A stretch of DNA of 64,000 nt, taken from assembly GCA_002706685.1 (NCBI GenBank), contig PALV01000020.1, positions 124,001 through 188,000 of the forward strand, read 5' to 3'. The translations under genes were made by a program, and so were the position numbers. Position 1 is the first letter of the stretch. Every line of letters starts with the position of its first letter. This stretch comes from Gammaproteobacteria bacterium. Lineage in GTDB: Bacteria; Pseudomonadota; Gammaproteobacteria; Pseudomonadales; Pseudohongiellaceae. Positions 47,950-55,864 of the stretch are shown in pieces. Under the pieces are notes generated by a model that was given only the letters and a program-made list of their open reading frames with translations, did not search any database and was not told the origin of the DNA.

Positions 47950-48384
47950 TTACTTGACGACCCGCAGTGATGGGCGCTTACCCTCTGATTTGGGTGCGCC
48001 GGCGGGTTTGGCTTTGCCGGCTTTGCCAGAGTCATCCGATACTGGCGCCTCAGGTGGCGGGGGCGATGGAACCTCGGTCTCGAATACCATCCCCTGGCCA
48101 TTTTCTCTGGCATAAATACCCATAATCGCACTAACGGGCACATATACTGGCGTCGGAATACCTGCGAAGCGGCCGTTGAAGTCCACCGCGTCATTGTTCA
48201 TCTGCAGGGCATGAACCGCAGCTGGAGAAATATTCAGGACGATCTGGCCATCTTTTACATACTCCTGCGGCACCTGCACATGCTCAGCGTAGGCGTTCAC
48301 AACGATGTATGGTGTACATTCGTTTTCCAGTATCCATTCGTACAAGGCGCGTAACAGATACGGACGACTGGAAGTCATGGCCAT
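47950..48384 (-). CDS. sspB: ClpXP protease adaptor SspB
   Basis: Adaptor that delivers ssrA-tagged proteins to ClpXP. From the ATG at 48384 it has 144 residues: the substrate-binding domain with SRPYLLRALYEWILEN, DGQIVLNISPAAVHAL and GIYARENGQGMVFE, then a flexible Pro/Ala/Lys linker and the C-terminal ClpX-binding tail KRPSLRVVK. An AGGT lies six bases upstream. The frame is open further upstream into sspA, but those residues do not match the family. It follows sspA by eight bases. Confidence 0.95.
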   Translation of the reverse strand: MAMTSSRPYLLRALYEWILENECTPYIVVNAYAEHVQVPQEYVKDGQIVLNISPAAVHALQMNNDAVDFNGRFAGIPTPVYVPVSAIMGIYARENGQGMVFETEVPSPPPPEAPVSDDSGKAGKAKPAGAPKSEGKRPSLRVVK

Positions 48385-48392
48385 AAACGGAC

Positions 48393-49025
48393 CTATACCA
48401 TCTCTTTTTCCTGATCCGACAAGCTGCTTCGTATCGAATCCCGTGAGAACAGACGAGCGCGATATTCCAACAGCGGCTGGACAGCCTTGTGGCTGCCAAG
48501 GTCCACACCCAGCGACGGAAGCCGCCACAGAATGGGCGCAACACAGCAGTCCACGATGGTGAATTCGTCACTCATGAAAAAGGGTTTTTCCGAGAAGATT
48601 GGAGCGATGGAAATTAGGCTTTCACGCAGCTCCTTGCGCATTTTTTCCTGTTGCGCAGCGGTACCCTTGCCCGCTGACAGCTCGTCCACCACCGCACACC
48701 AGTCGCGCTGGATGCGATACATCCAGAGGCGGCTCTGGGCACGTGCAACTGGATAGACCGGAAACAGCGGCGGATGCGGGAAGCGTTCATCAAGATATTC
48801 CATCATGATGTTCGCCTCATACAGCACCAGATCCCGGTCCACCAGCGTGGGCAGGCTGTTGTACGGATTCAGGGAAGACAGGTCTTCAGGCGGGTTGGCT
48901 GGATCCACGCTGATTGTTTCAACGGTGACACCTTTCTCCGCCAGCACGATTCTCACCCGATGACTGTATTGACTGTTGCCATCAGAATAAAACGTCATGG
49001 AAGAGCGCTTAGCTACAACACCCAT
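48393..49025 (-). CDS. sspA: Stringent starvation protein A
   Basis: GST-fold protein that binds RNA polymerase and affects stress and virulence gene expression. The 210-residue protein has SHRVRIVLAEKGV, NPYNSLPTLVDRDLVLYEANIMMEYLDERFPHPPL and HRIQRDW-type segments (here YRIQRDWCAVV). Start at 49025 is set by GAGGAA seven bases upstream; a TTG fifteen bases earlier is less likely. It lies after the bc1 genes and before sspB, as in Pseudomonas. Confidence 0.96.
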   Translation of the reverse strand: MGVVAKRSSMTFYSDGNSQYSHRVRIVLAEKGVTVETISVDPANPPEDLSSLNPYNSLPTLVDRDLVLYEANIMMEYLDERFPHPPLFPVYPVARAQSRLWMYRIQRDWCAVVDELSAGKGTAAQQEKMRKELRESLISIAPIFSEKPFFMSDEFTIVDCCVAPILWRLPSLGVDLGSHKAVQPLLEYRARLFSRDSIRSSLSDQEKEMV

Positions 49026-49051
49026 AAATTGCTTCCTCAAATAATACCGTC

Positions 49052-49075
49052 AGCCTGCACACGTGTGCATGGGCT
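49052..49075. other. Palindromic hairpin between petBC and sspA
   Basis: The 14-bp palindrome TGCACACGTGTGCA (49056-49069) is flanked by AGCC and GGCT. A short T-run follows only on the plus strand, opposite to gene direction, so it is not a standard terminator for petBC. It may separate the bc1 and ssp transcripts by other means. Confidence 0.4.
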
Positions 49076-49076
49076 T

Positions 49077-51095
49077 TTAGTGAATACGTCTCCAGTATTC
49101 ACGGTTCAATAGCACAACCAGGATGAACAGCAATGCCAGGAATCCCAGTACATAGACACCGATGGCCTGACGCTTCAGACGCACTGGTTCGCCGATGTAA
49201 TACAGGAAGTTCACCAGGTCATGTATCACGGTATCAAACTCTTCAGGCGTCAGCTCACCGGTTCCTTCGACATGAGCCAGTTCGCACTGATCGGGTGACT
49301 CCGCATTATTCGTGCAGATTACGTCACCCTGCAGGCTGTGAAGCACATTGGGCATACCAACGTTAGCAAACACCTTGTTGTTGACACCATAAACACGCGC
49401 TTCATCCTCGTAGAACGAGCGCATGTAGGTGTAGAGCCACTCCGGGCTGCGCACGCGGGCGATCAGCGTCAGATCTGGTGGCGTTTTGCCAAACCAGTTG
49501 TTGCTGCGGTCCGCGGGCATGGCGTTTTCCATCAGATCACCGATAGCGGCATCACCGAAGATCAGGTGATCCATTACGAGATTGTTGGGTACATTCAGGT
49601 CAGTCGCTGTGCGCTCGTAACGCGCATATTGCAGCGAATGACAGGAATGGCAGTAGTTCATGTAGGTTTTCCAGCCGTTTTGAAGCGATGCTTCATCACG
49701 CAGGTCCAGCTCGATCTCATCGAGATGAACGTTGGAGGACTCAGCACCCACAGCTTTCAGCGGCACAACAACCAGCAACGCCAGCAGGGCCAGGGTGATG
49801 ACCAGCTGCTTGTTGCTGATCCAGCGGCCTGTGACACGCTGCGGCTCAGGAAACACCTGCTCCTTCTTCGTATACCAGGGCATCAGGAAGAAGAACAGGA
49901 AGTACAGCACTGTACAGAACTGAGCCAGGGCGATTCGCGCAGGGCTTGTTCCCAGCGTACCGAGATAACCCAGAATCAGGAAGCTGGAGATGAAAATCAG
50001 CAGCGCAATTCGGCTGTACCAGCCCTTGTAGCGGATTGACTTCACCGGGCTCCTGTCCAGCCATGGCAGCACAAACAGAATGGCGATCGCACCAAACATT
50101 ACGATCATGCCCCAGAACTTCGCGTCAATGCCAAACAGAGGCACTGTCACTGCGCGCAGCATGGAGTAGAAAGGTGTGAAGTACCAAACTGGCGGCACGT
50201 GTTCAGGCGTAACCAGCGGGTTTGCTTCCTGGAAGTTTGGCGGCTCAAGGAAGTAGCCCCCCATCTCCGGAGCAAAGAAGATGATTGCACAGAACACGAA
50301 GAAGAAGACGGTAATACCGACCAGATCGTGGACTGTGTAGTACGGGTGGAAAGGCACACCGTCAACAGGAATGCCGTTGGCATCCTTGTTCTTCTTGATT
50401 TCGATACCGTCTGGATTGTTGGATCCCACTTCGTGCAGAGCGAGCAGGTGCAGTACAACCAGCGCGATCAGGACGATCGGCAGTGCAACCACGTGCAGAG
50501 CAAAGAATCGGTTAAGTGTCGCACCGGAAATCAGGAAGTCACCACGAACCCATACAAGCAGATCTTCACCGATGACCGGAATAGCGCCGACCAGGGATAC
50601 AATCACGTTGGCACCCCAGTAGGACATCTGACCCCAGGGCAGAACATAACCCATGAAGCCTTCCATCATCAGAATCAGGTAGATGGCCATGCCAAATACC
50701 CAGATCAGCTCACGCGGCTTTTTATACGAGCCGTACATCAGACCGCGGAACATGTGCAGATAGACCACAATAAAGAATGCGGACGCACCTGTAGAGTGGA
50801 TATAGCGGATCAACCAGCCAAATTCCACATCACGCATGATGTATTCGACGGACGCGAATGCACCTTCAGCACTGTTGGTATAGTGCATGGTCAGGAATAT
50901 ACCGGACACCAGCTGGATGACCAGCACGACCAGTGACAGTACACCAAAGAAATACCAGAAGTTGAAGTTCTTCGGTGCGTAGTACTTGCTCATGTGCTTT
51001 TCCCACGCGGTCATGATCGGCAGACGATCATTAGTCCAGTCGCGCAGGCCTACGAGTGAGGACACAATCCAGCCTTGTTTCTTCGTATCGCTCAT
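49077..51095 (-). CDS. petBC: Cytochrome b / cytochrome c1 fusion of the bc1 complex
   Basis: A single 672-residue frame for two bc1 subunits that are normally separate genes. Residues 1 to about 425 are cytochrome b: eight membrane segments, heme ligands His100/His114 and His201/His215, and the Qo motif as PVWY (near 302-305). Residues about 429-451 (KQLVITLALLALLVVV, ending VGA) form a signal-like segment. The rest is cytochrome c1: CHSCH heme site (482-486), axial Met in NVGMPNVLHSL (581) and a C-terminal anchor. No ATG, GTG or TTG lies before the c1 signal, so no separate c1 start is available. The arrangement matches Bradyrhizobium FbcH, which is cut after export. It starts on the last base of the petA stop. 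Confidence 0.95.
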   Translation of the reverse strand: MSDTKKQGWIVSSLVGLRDWTNDRLPIMTAWEKHMSKYYAPKNFNFWYFFGVLSLVVLVIQLVSGIFLTMHYTNSAEGAFASVEYIMRDVEFGWLIRYIHSTGASAFFIVVYLHMFRGLMYGSYKKPRELIWVFGMAIYLILMMEGFMGYVLPWGQMSYWGANVIVSLVGAIPVIGEDLLVWVRGDFLISGATLNRFFALHVVALPIVLIALVVLHLLALHEVGSNNPDGIEIKKNKDANGIPVDGVPFHPYYTVHDLVGITVFFFVFCAIIFFAPEMGGYFLEPPNFQEANPLVTPEHVPPVWYFTPFYSMLRAVTVPLFGIDAKFWGMIVMFGAIAILFVLPWLDRSPVKSIRYKGWYSRIALLIFISSFLILGYLGTLGTSPARIALAQFCTVLYFLFFFLMPWYTKKEQVFPEPQRVTGRWISNKQLVITLALLALLVVVPLKAVGAESSNVHLDEIELDLRDEASLQNGWKTYMNYCHSCHSLQYARYERTATDLNVPNNLVMDHLIFGDAAIGDLMENAMPADRSNNWFGKTPPDLTLIARVRSPEWLYTYMRSFYEDEARVYGVNNKVFANVGMPNVLHSLQGDVICTNNAESPDQCELAHVEGTGELTPEEFDTVIHDLVNFLYYIGEPVRLKRQAIGVYVLGFLALLFILVVLLNREYWRRIH

Positions 51096-51694
51096 TATGC
51101 ACCCACCTCGTCTTCACCAATCACAAGAACAGTATCTGATTCGTAGTAGTAAGGCGGCACTTCCATATTACGGGATGCGGGAGAGCCGACATAAACACGT
51201 CCGGCCAGATCGAACTTCGAGCCATGGCAGGGACAGTAAAAACCACCCTTCCAATTTTCTTCAAATGGCTGAGCACGAATCTCCAGACGAGGCGTTGGAG
51301 AACAGAACAGGTGCGGGCACAGACCGATCAGCACCAGAATCTCTGGTTCGCGCGAACGGTATGCATTCTGCGCATACTCGGGCTGTTCTGGCTGAGAAGA
51401 ATCTGGATCCTGCAGATCATCAGCAATAGTCGGAAGCGCTTCCAGCGCCGCCTGCGTTCGACGGACCACAAATATAGGTCGTCCGCGCCATGCCGGGATA
51501 GGACCAAGGATACCACCCTCTTCTATCTGGCTGATATCAACCCGAACCGGGGCACCCGCTGCGCGCGCTTTGGCGCTGGGATTCCAGGAACCGACGAAGG
51601 GCACTACCGCGCCTACGACACCGGCTGCGCCCACAACCGAGGTTGACCCCAATAAAAACCGTCTGCGGCCAGAATCAGTACCGTCTTCACTCAC
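51095..51694 (-). CDS. petA: Rieske iron-sulfur subunit of the bc1 complex
   Basis: Iron-sulfur protein that carries electrons from quinol to cytochrome c1. From the GTG at 51694 the product has 199 residues; AGGAG eight bases upstream supports this start. A twin-arginine signal/anchor (RRRFLLGSTSVVGAAGVVGA) precedes the soluble domain. Cluster ligands are Cys126/His128 and Cys154/His157, with disulfide cysteines 131 and 156. The first loop reads CPHLFC instead of the usual CTHLGC; the second, CPCHGS, is normal. The last base of its stop is the first base of petBC. Confidence 0.95.
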   Translation of the reverse strand: MSEDGTDSGRRRFLLGSTSVVGAAGVVGAVVPFVGSWNPSAKARAAGAPVRVDISQIEEGGILGPIPAWRGRPIFVVRRTQAALEALPTIADDLQDPDSSQPEQPEYAQNAYRSREPEILVLIGLCPHLFCSPTPRLEIRAQPFEENWKGGFYCPCHGSKFDLAGRVYVGSPASRNMEVPPYYYESDTVLVIGEDEVGA

Positions 51695-51982
51695 CGTGTA
51701 TTCTCCTGAGCTTTGTCGTCTATCAAAAAAGAATCGAGACCGCAGCACGACTGTCATAAGCCATGTCACGGACGAAATCTGCAAAATGCTGCTGCGCTGC
51801 GCTTGTCTGGGCTCGCCTTTGTTATCAGATCGTGAGGCAATCTGTATTTATGAGTCGGAAGTGGCGCAAACCGGCAAACGGGCTGAATGGTAGTTAATTT
51901 GGCGACTTTTTTCAAGCGCCCGATCACCCAATACACAGTTAAGCAATTGAATAAAATACAGAAATTTATTTTCCACCAGGCG
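51695..51982. other. Gap between petA and the rpsI terminator
   Basis: About 290 bases with no gene. It should hold the petA promoter on the minus strand; the best candidate is TTGCGC with 17 bases to TACAGA (around 51840-51870), a weak match. The open frame that continues petA upstream through this stretch has no Rieske-like sequence. Confidence 0.4.
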
Positions 51983-52019
51983 AAAAAAAAGCGCCTGTCG
52001 CGAGACAGAGCGCTTTTTT
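51983..52019. terminator. Intrinsic terminator after rpsI
   Basis: A run of A, the stem GCGC-CTGTC (51991-51999) with GACAG-A-GCGC (52004-52013, one bulged A) and a run of T. On the minus strand eight T follow, so it ends the rplM-rpsI transcript; the A/T flanks let it work both ways. Confidence 0.88.
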
Positions 52020-52064
52020 GATTCTAACGCCTCCCAACTCGTAGTCGGCGAAGAAAAATAACGA

Positions 52065-52457
52065 TTAACGCTTGGAGTACTGAGGACGCTTACGCGCCTT
52101 GCGCAGACCCACTTTCTTACGTTCAACGGCACGCGCGTCTCGTGTAACGAAACCTGCTTTACGCAGCGGCGAACGGAGCTCTTCGTCATAGGCAATCAAT
52201 GCACGGGTCAGGCCGTGGCGAATAGCGCCCGCCTGGCCGAAGCTGCCACCACCATTGACAGTCACTTTGATGTCAAACTGGTTGTCGAGCTCCAGCAGTT
52301 GCAGGGGCTGCTTGACAATCATTCGCGCCACTTCGCGGCCGAAGAATGTGTCCAGTGAACGGTTGTTGACCGTGATCTCACCGCTTCCTTTGCTGATAAA
52401 TACGCGCGCGGTTGCGGTTTTGCGTCTGCCGGTGCCGTAGTATTGAGTCGTTGCCAT
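52065..52457 (-). CDS. rpsI: Ribosomal protein S9 (uS9)
   Basis: Small-subunit protein of 130 residues, the same as E. coli. It begins [16 protein letters not shown] and ends in the strictly conserved tail [14 protein letters not shown], which reaches the P-site t[16 protein letters not shown] is the central motif. It follows rplM by 27 bases and is closed by the terminator at 51983-52019. Confidence 0.99.
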   Translation of the reverse strand: MATTQYYGTGRRKTATARVFISKGSGEITVNNRSLDTFFGREVARMIVKQPLQLLELDNQFDIKVTVNGGGSFGQAGAIRHGLTRALIAYDEELRSPLRKAGFVTRDARAVERKKVGLRKARKRPQYSKR

Positions 52458-52484
52458 GGGGATTCCGTGAACCTCTTAAAATTC

Positions 52485-52913
52485 TTACAGTTGCAGAGCC
52501 TGCGGCTGCTGCGCCGCATGTGGATGCTCGTTACCGGCATACACTTTCAGCTTTTTAAACATTGCTCGACCCAGCGGAGTGCGGGGCAGCATGCCTTTTA
52601 CGGCCAGCTTCAGCACTTTCTCAGGTGAACGGTCGATCAGCTTCTCGAAGCTGAAAGATTTCAGACCACCCGGGTAGCCGGTGTGATGGTGGTACATCTT
52701 ATTGGCAGATTTCTTGCCCGTCACACTGACCTTCTCAGCGTTAACCACCACGACAAAGTCGCCGGTATCCACGTGAGGCGTGTATTCAGGCTTGTGTTTG
52801 CCGCGCAAACGGGTTGCGATCTCTGCCGCCAGACGACCCAGCGTCTGGCCTTCTGCATCTACCAGCAGCCAGTTGTGTTCAACATTTTGTGGTTTGGCAC
52901 TAAAAGTCTTCAT
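52485..52913 (-). CDS. rplM: Ribosomal protein L13 (uL13)
   Basis: Large-subunit protein of 142 residues. Conserved segments include [55 protein letters not shown] and [20 protein letters not shown] strong promoter lies at 52954-52982. The short leader between promoter and ATG could carry L13 autoregulation, known in E. coli, but I did not identify a structure. Confidence 0.99.
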   Translation of the reverse strand: MKTFSAKPQNVEHNWLLVDAEGQTLGRLAAEIATRLRGKHKPEYTPHVDTGDFVVVVNAEKVSVTGKKSANKMYHHHTGYPGGLKSFSFEKLIDRSPEKVLKLAVKGMLPRTPLGRAMFKKLKVYAGNEHPHAAQQPQALQL

Positions 52914-52953
52914 GTAACATCACCGAAAAGGGCATATTCTTCAGGGAGCGCGA

Positions 52954-52982
52954 ATACTACCGAAGAGCCTATTAAACTTCAA
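52954..52982 (-). promoter_or_regulatory. rplM-rpsI promoter
   Basis: On the minus strand TTGAAG (52977-52982), 17 bases, TAGTAT (52954-52959). Transcription would start near 52947, leaving a leader of about 34 bases. It separates the ribosomal operon from zapE upstream. Confidence 0.68.
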
Positions 52983-53012
52983 GTATTTTATGGAGTATTT
53001 CTTTCCAACAGA

Positions 53013-54158
53013 TCAGGGGCGATGTTCGCGGGCCAGATACTCCTCGGACTGCATCTCTAACAGGCGACTGCGGGTGCGCTCAAATACAAAGGCCAGTTCC
53101 TGGCCAATATACAAATCACGCAATGGCACTTCTGCCGAGATGATCAATTTTACATGGCGATCATACAGCTCATCGACCAGACTGACAAATCTTCTTGCCA
53201 CATCATCACTGGCCGCCCCCATCTGCGGAACATCCGCGAGCACCACTGCATGATAGATCTTGGCCAGCTCAATATAGTCAAACGCGCTGCGAGCGCCGGC
53301 GCACAGCCTGTCAAAGTCAAACCAGATTACATCTTCGGCGACTCTGCGCGCGCGCACTGGTCGACCCAGAACATCAATATCAACATCGCTCAACACCTCT
53401 TCATGACCAGTGCAGAGCTTTTTGAAACCGTCATCCAGCGCAATGTCAGCCTTTTCCCCCAACGGCGAGAAATACAGACATGCCTGTTTCAGGGCACGCA
53501 GGCGGTAATCAACCCCGCCATCCAGCTCTATAATCTGCGTATGACTGTTAAGCAGCGCAATGGCAGGCAGAAACCGGTCGCGCTGCAGCCCATTGGCATA
53601 CAGACCATCAGGGTGGATGTTCGAAGTAGCCACCAGCACAACTCCGCGCTCAAACAGATGCTCCAGCAGCCGGCCCAGAATCATCGCATCACCGATATCC
53701 GAGACAAAAAACTCATCGAAGCAAAGAACCCGCGTATTTTCCGCCAGGTCCTCAGCCACCCGCTCGAGCGGATTCTTCTGATGCTTCAGCGCAGCAAGCC
53801 GTGTGTGCACCTGTTGCATGAAGCGGTGGAAATGAGTGCGCTGCTTGTCAGCAAACGGCAGGCTTTCATAAAACAGATCCATGATGTAGGTTTTGCCGCG
53901 CCCTACCCCGCCATAAAAGTAGATGCCCTTGACTGGTTCCTGTGATGCAGCCCTGAACCAGTGCATCGGGTTCGCCCAGCGCCCCAGGCCATTGGACTGC
54001 CCGCCCGCCAGCAATTGCTTATATAGCTGCTCCACCGCCTCGATGGCTGCTGCCTGCGCAGCGTCCGGCTGCAGCAGGCCCGATTTTAGGTCATTCTGAT
54101 AGCGCTGCTGCGGCGACGCTGTTGGCGCAGAAATCCCCGACACTGGTACGCCGCTCAT
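53013..54158 (-). CDS. zapE: AFG1-like ATPase, cell division protein ZapE
   Basis: P-loop ATPase that associates with the Z ring late in division. The 381-residue protein has YFYGGVGRGKTYIMDLFYESLP (quoted key part: GGVGRGKT, Walker A), Walker B LCFDEFFVSDIGDAMIL and the sensor VLVATSNIHPDGLYANGLQR. Normal size (E. coli 375). It lies upstream of rplM on the same strand, as in E. coli, and is divergent from zapG. Confidence 0.96.
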   Translation of the reverse strand: MSGVPVSGISAPTASPQQRYQNDLKSGLLQPDAAQAAAIEAVEQLYKQLLAGGQSNGLGRWANPMHWFRAASQEPVKGIYFYGGVGRGKTYIMDLFYESLPFADKQRTHFHRFMQQVHTRLAALKHQKNPLERVAEDLAENTRVLCFDEFFVSDIGDAMILGRLLEHLFERGVVLVATSNIHPDGLYANGLQRDRFLPAIALLNSHTQIIELDGGVDYRLRALKQACLYFSPLGEKADIALDDGFKKLCTGHEEVLSDVDIDVLGRPVRARRVAEDVIWFDFDRLCAGARSAFDYIELAKIYHAVVLADVPQMGAASDDVARRFVSLVDELYDRHVKLIISAEVPLRDLYIGQELAFVFERTRSRLLEMQSEEYLAREHRP

Positions 54159-54383
54159 AGACTGTTCTCTCCTGACGTTAAGCCGGGCATTCTAAGCGAA
54201 TGCCTGATTGTAGACAAAGGCAGCGCAGCGGCAGACAACACAGAACGATTGCATCGTGATAGAATCGCCATGACTGAACGAACAGCCTTATATTCAAAAA
54301 AGCAATATGTATATGTTTTTATATAGCTATACATGCTTTAAAAGTTTCATTATTGTATCGCCGTTAAGCGAAGGTGGATCCGT

Positions 54384-54821
54384 ATGTTGTGGTTGACAGG
54401 CATCGCGTGTCTGGCAGTTGGTCTGGTAGCCGGACTGCTTGTTGGTAAAAAAGTTCAGACCGGCAGCCCGACGCGAATTGCTGAACTAGAAGCACAGATT
54501 CAGGAATTGCAGCGCAGCCACGCCGATTATCGCGAGCACGTCAGCAGCCACTTCGATACAACGGCAGAACTCGTGCAACAGATGACAGAAAGTTATCGCG
54601 ATGTGTATCAGCATCTGGCCACCGGCGCTCAACAGCTTTGCACCGAAGATGTTGCCAGCAAATTGCTGCCGGCAGGTGAGCAGACGATGTTTGTCAGCGA
54701 TGCTGACCAGAACGATACACTGGAGCCGCCAAAGGATTACGCGCCCAAGAAGTCGCCCGGCCCTGGCGCTCTGTCTGAGGAGTTCGGGCTGGACAGAAAC
54801 ACGTCTCGCGCAGAGGAGTGA
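54384..54821 (+). CDS. zapG: ZapG/YhcB-family inner-membrane protein
   Basis: DUF1043 family protein that links cell division, elongation and envelope synthesis in enterobacteria. The 145-residue protein has an N-terminal membrane segment (GIACLAVGLVAGLLVGKKV), a coiled coil (RIAELEAQIQELQRSHADYREH), then the family motif HFDTTAELVQQMTESYRDVYQHLA and a charged Pro-rich tail. GGATC lies shortly before the ATG. The upstream gap to zapE is AT-rich, with a TATAGCTATA element near 54320-54335, but no clear promoter pair. Confidence 0.9.
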   Translation: MLWLTGIACLAVGLVAGLLVGKKVQTGSPTRIAELEAQIQELQRSHADYREHVSSHFDTTAELVQQMTESYRDVYQHLATGAQQLCTEDVASKLLPAGEQTMFVSDADQNDTLEPPKDYAPKKSPGPGALSEEFGLDRNTSRAEE

Positions 54822-54884
54822 ATCGCGGCGGCCAGCAGGCCACGGCGACCTCCCCATCATCGTAAGCAAAGCACTCCAAATTCA

Positions 54885-54950
54885 ATGAGCAAATATGCTG
54901 CCTCCTGGCCTTGGCCGGGAGCCTGCGGCTTGCGGCAACCTAGAACCTGA
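54885..54950 (+). other. Possible 21-codon leader frame before cysD
   Basis: ATG at 54885 opens 21 codons ([20 protein letters not shown], then Thr) and stops at 54950, four bases before the cysD ATG. The segment is GC-rich and self-complementary. There is no clear ribosome site, so it may be chance. Confidence 0.2.
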
Positions 54951-54954
54951 ACTT

Positions 54955-55863
54955 ATGGCTGACTACAACCTGACACACCTCAAGCAACTGGAAGCCGAGA
55001 GCATCCATATCATTCGCGAAGTCGCAGCGGAATTCAGTAATCCGGTCATGCTTTACTCCATCGGCAAGGATTCCTCGGTCATGCTGCACCTGGCGCTCAA
55101 GGCGTTCTATCCTGGCAGACTGCCGTTCCCGTTGATGCATGTAGACACAACCTGGAAGTTCCGGGAGATGATCGAGTTTCGCGATACCCAGATGAAGAAG
55201 CTGGGTCTGGACCTGATCGTACACACCAACCAGGAAGGCGTTGCGGCAGGCATCGGACCGTTTACTCACGGCAGCGAAAAGCACACCGACGTCATGAAAA
55301 CACAGGCGCTGCGCCAGGCACTGGACAAGCACAAGTTTGATGCCGCTTTTGGTGGCGGCCGACGCGATGAAGAAAAGTCCCGCGCCAAAGAGCGCGTATT
55401 TTCCTTCCGCGACAAGAACCATCGCTGGGACCCCAAAAACCAGCGCCCGGAGCTCTGGAACACCTACAATGGCAAGGTCAATAAGGGTGAAAGCATTCGA
55501 GTGTTCCCGCTGTCAAACTGGACCGAACTTGATATCTGGCAGTACATCTACCTGAACAACATCGACATCGTGCCTTTGTACTTCGCCAAGAAGCGGCCCA
55601 TCGTCAACCTCGACGGCGTGGATATCATGGTCGATGACGACCGTATGCCAATTCCGGAAGGTCAGAAAATTCAGGAGAAAATGGTGCGGTTCCGGACCCT
55701 GGGCTGCTACCCGCTCACGGGTGCCGTTGAATCCAGGGCCACCACACTGCCCGAGATCATCCAGGAAATGCTGTTAACAACCAGCTCCGAACGCCAGGGC
55801 CGCTTGATCGACTCGGATCAGGCAGGTTCCATGGAAGAGAAAAAGCGCAAGGGGTATTTCTGA
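54955..55863 (+). CDS. cysD: Sulfate adenylyltransferase subunit 2
   Basis: ATP sulfurylase small subunit, which makes adenosine phosphosulfate from sulfate and ATP with CysN. The 302-residue protein matches E. coli closely: [20 protein letters not shown], the PP-loop [37 protein letters not shown] and [11 protein letters not shown]. The start at 54955 gives the standard N terminus MADYNLTHL; an in-frame ATG at 54895 adds non-family residues. It is followed one base later by cysNC. Confidence 0.97.
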   Translation: MADYNLTHLKQLEAESIHIIREVAAEFSNPVMLYSIGKDSSVMLHLALKAFYPGRLPFPLMHVDTTWKFREMIEFRDTQMKKLGLDLIVHTNQEGVAAGIGPFTHGSEKHTDVMKTQALRQALDKHKFDAAFGGGRRDEEKSRAKERVFSFRDKNHRWDPKNQRPELWNTYNGKVNKGESIRVFPLSNWTELDIWQYIYLNNIDIVPLYFAKKRPIVNLDGVDIMVDDDRMPIPEGQKIQEKMVRFRTLGCYPLTGAVESRATTLPEIIQEMLLTTSSERQGRLIDSDQAGSMEEKKRKGYF

Positions 55864-55864
55864 T

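Noticed and set aside
49077..51095. Possibility that the petB-petC fusion is a sequencing error or wrong boundary
   Set aside because: The frame is continuous, codons through the linker are ordinary, and no ATG, GTG or TTG lies before the c1 signal; a single base error would shift the frame rather than fuse two in-frame genes without a start.
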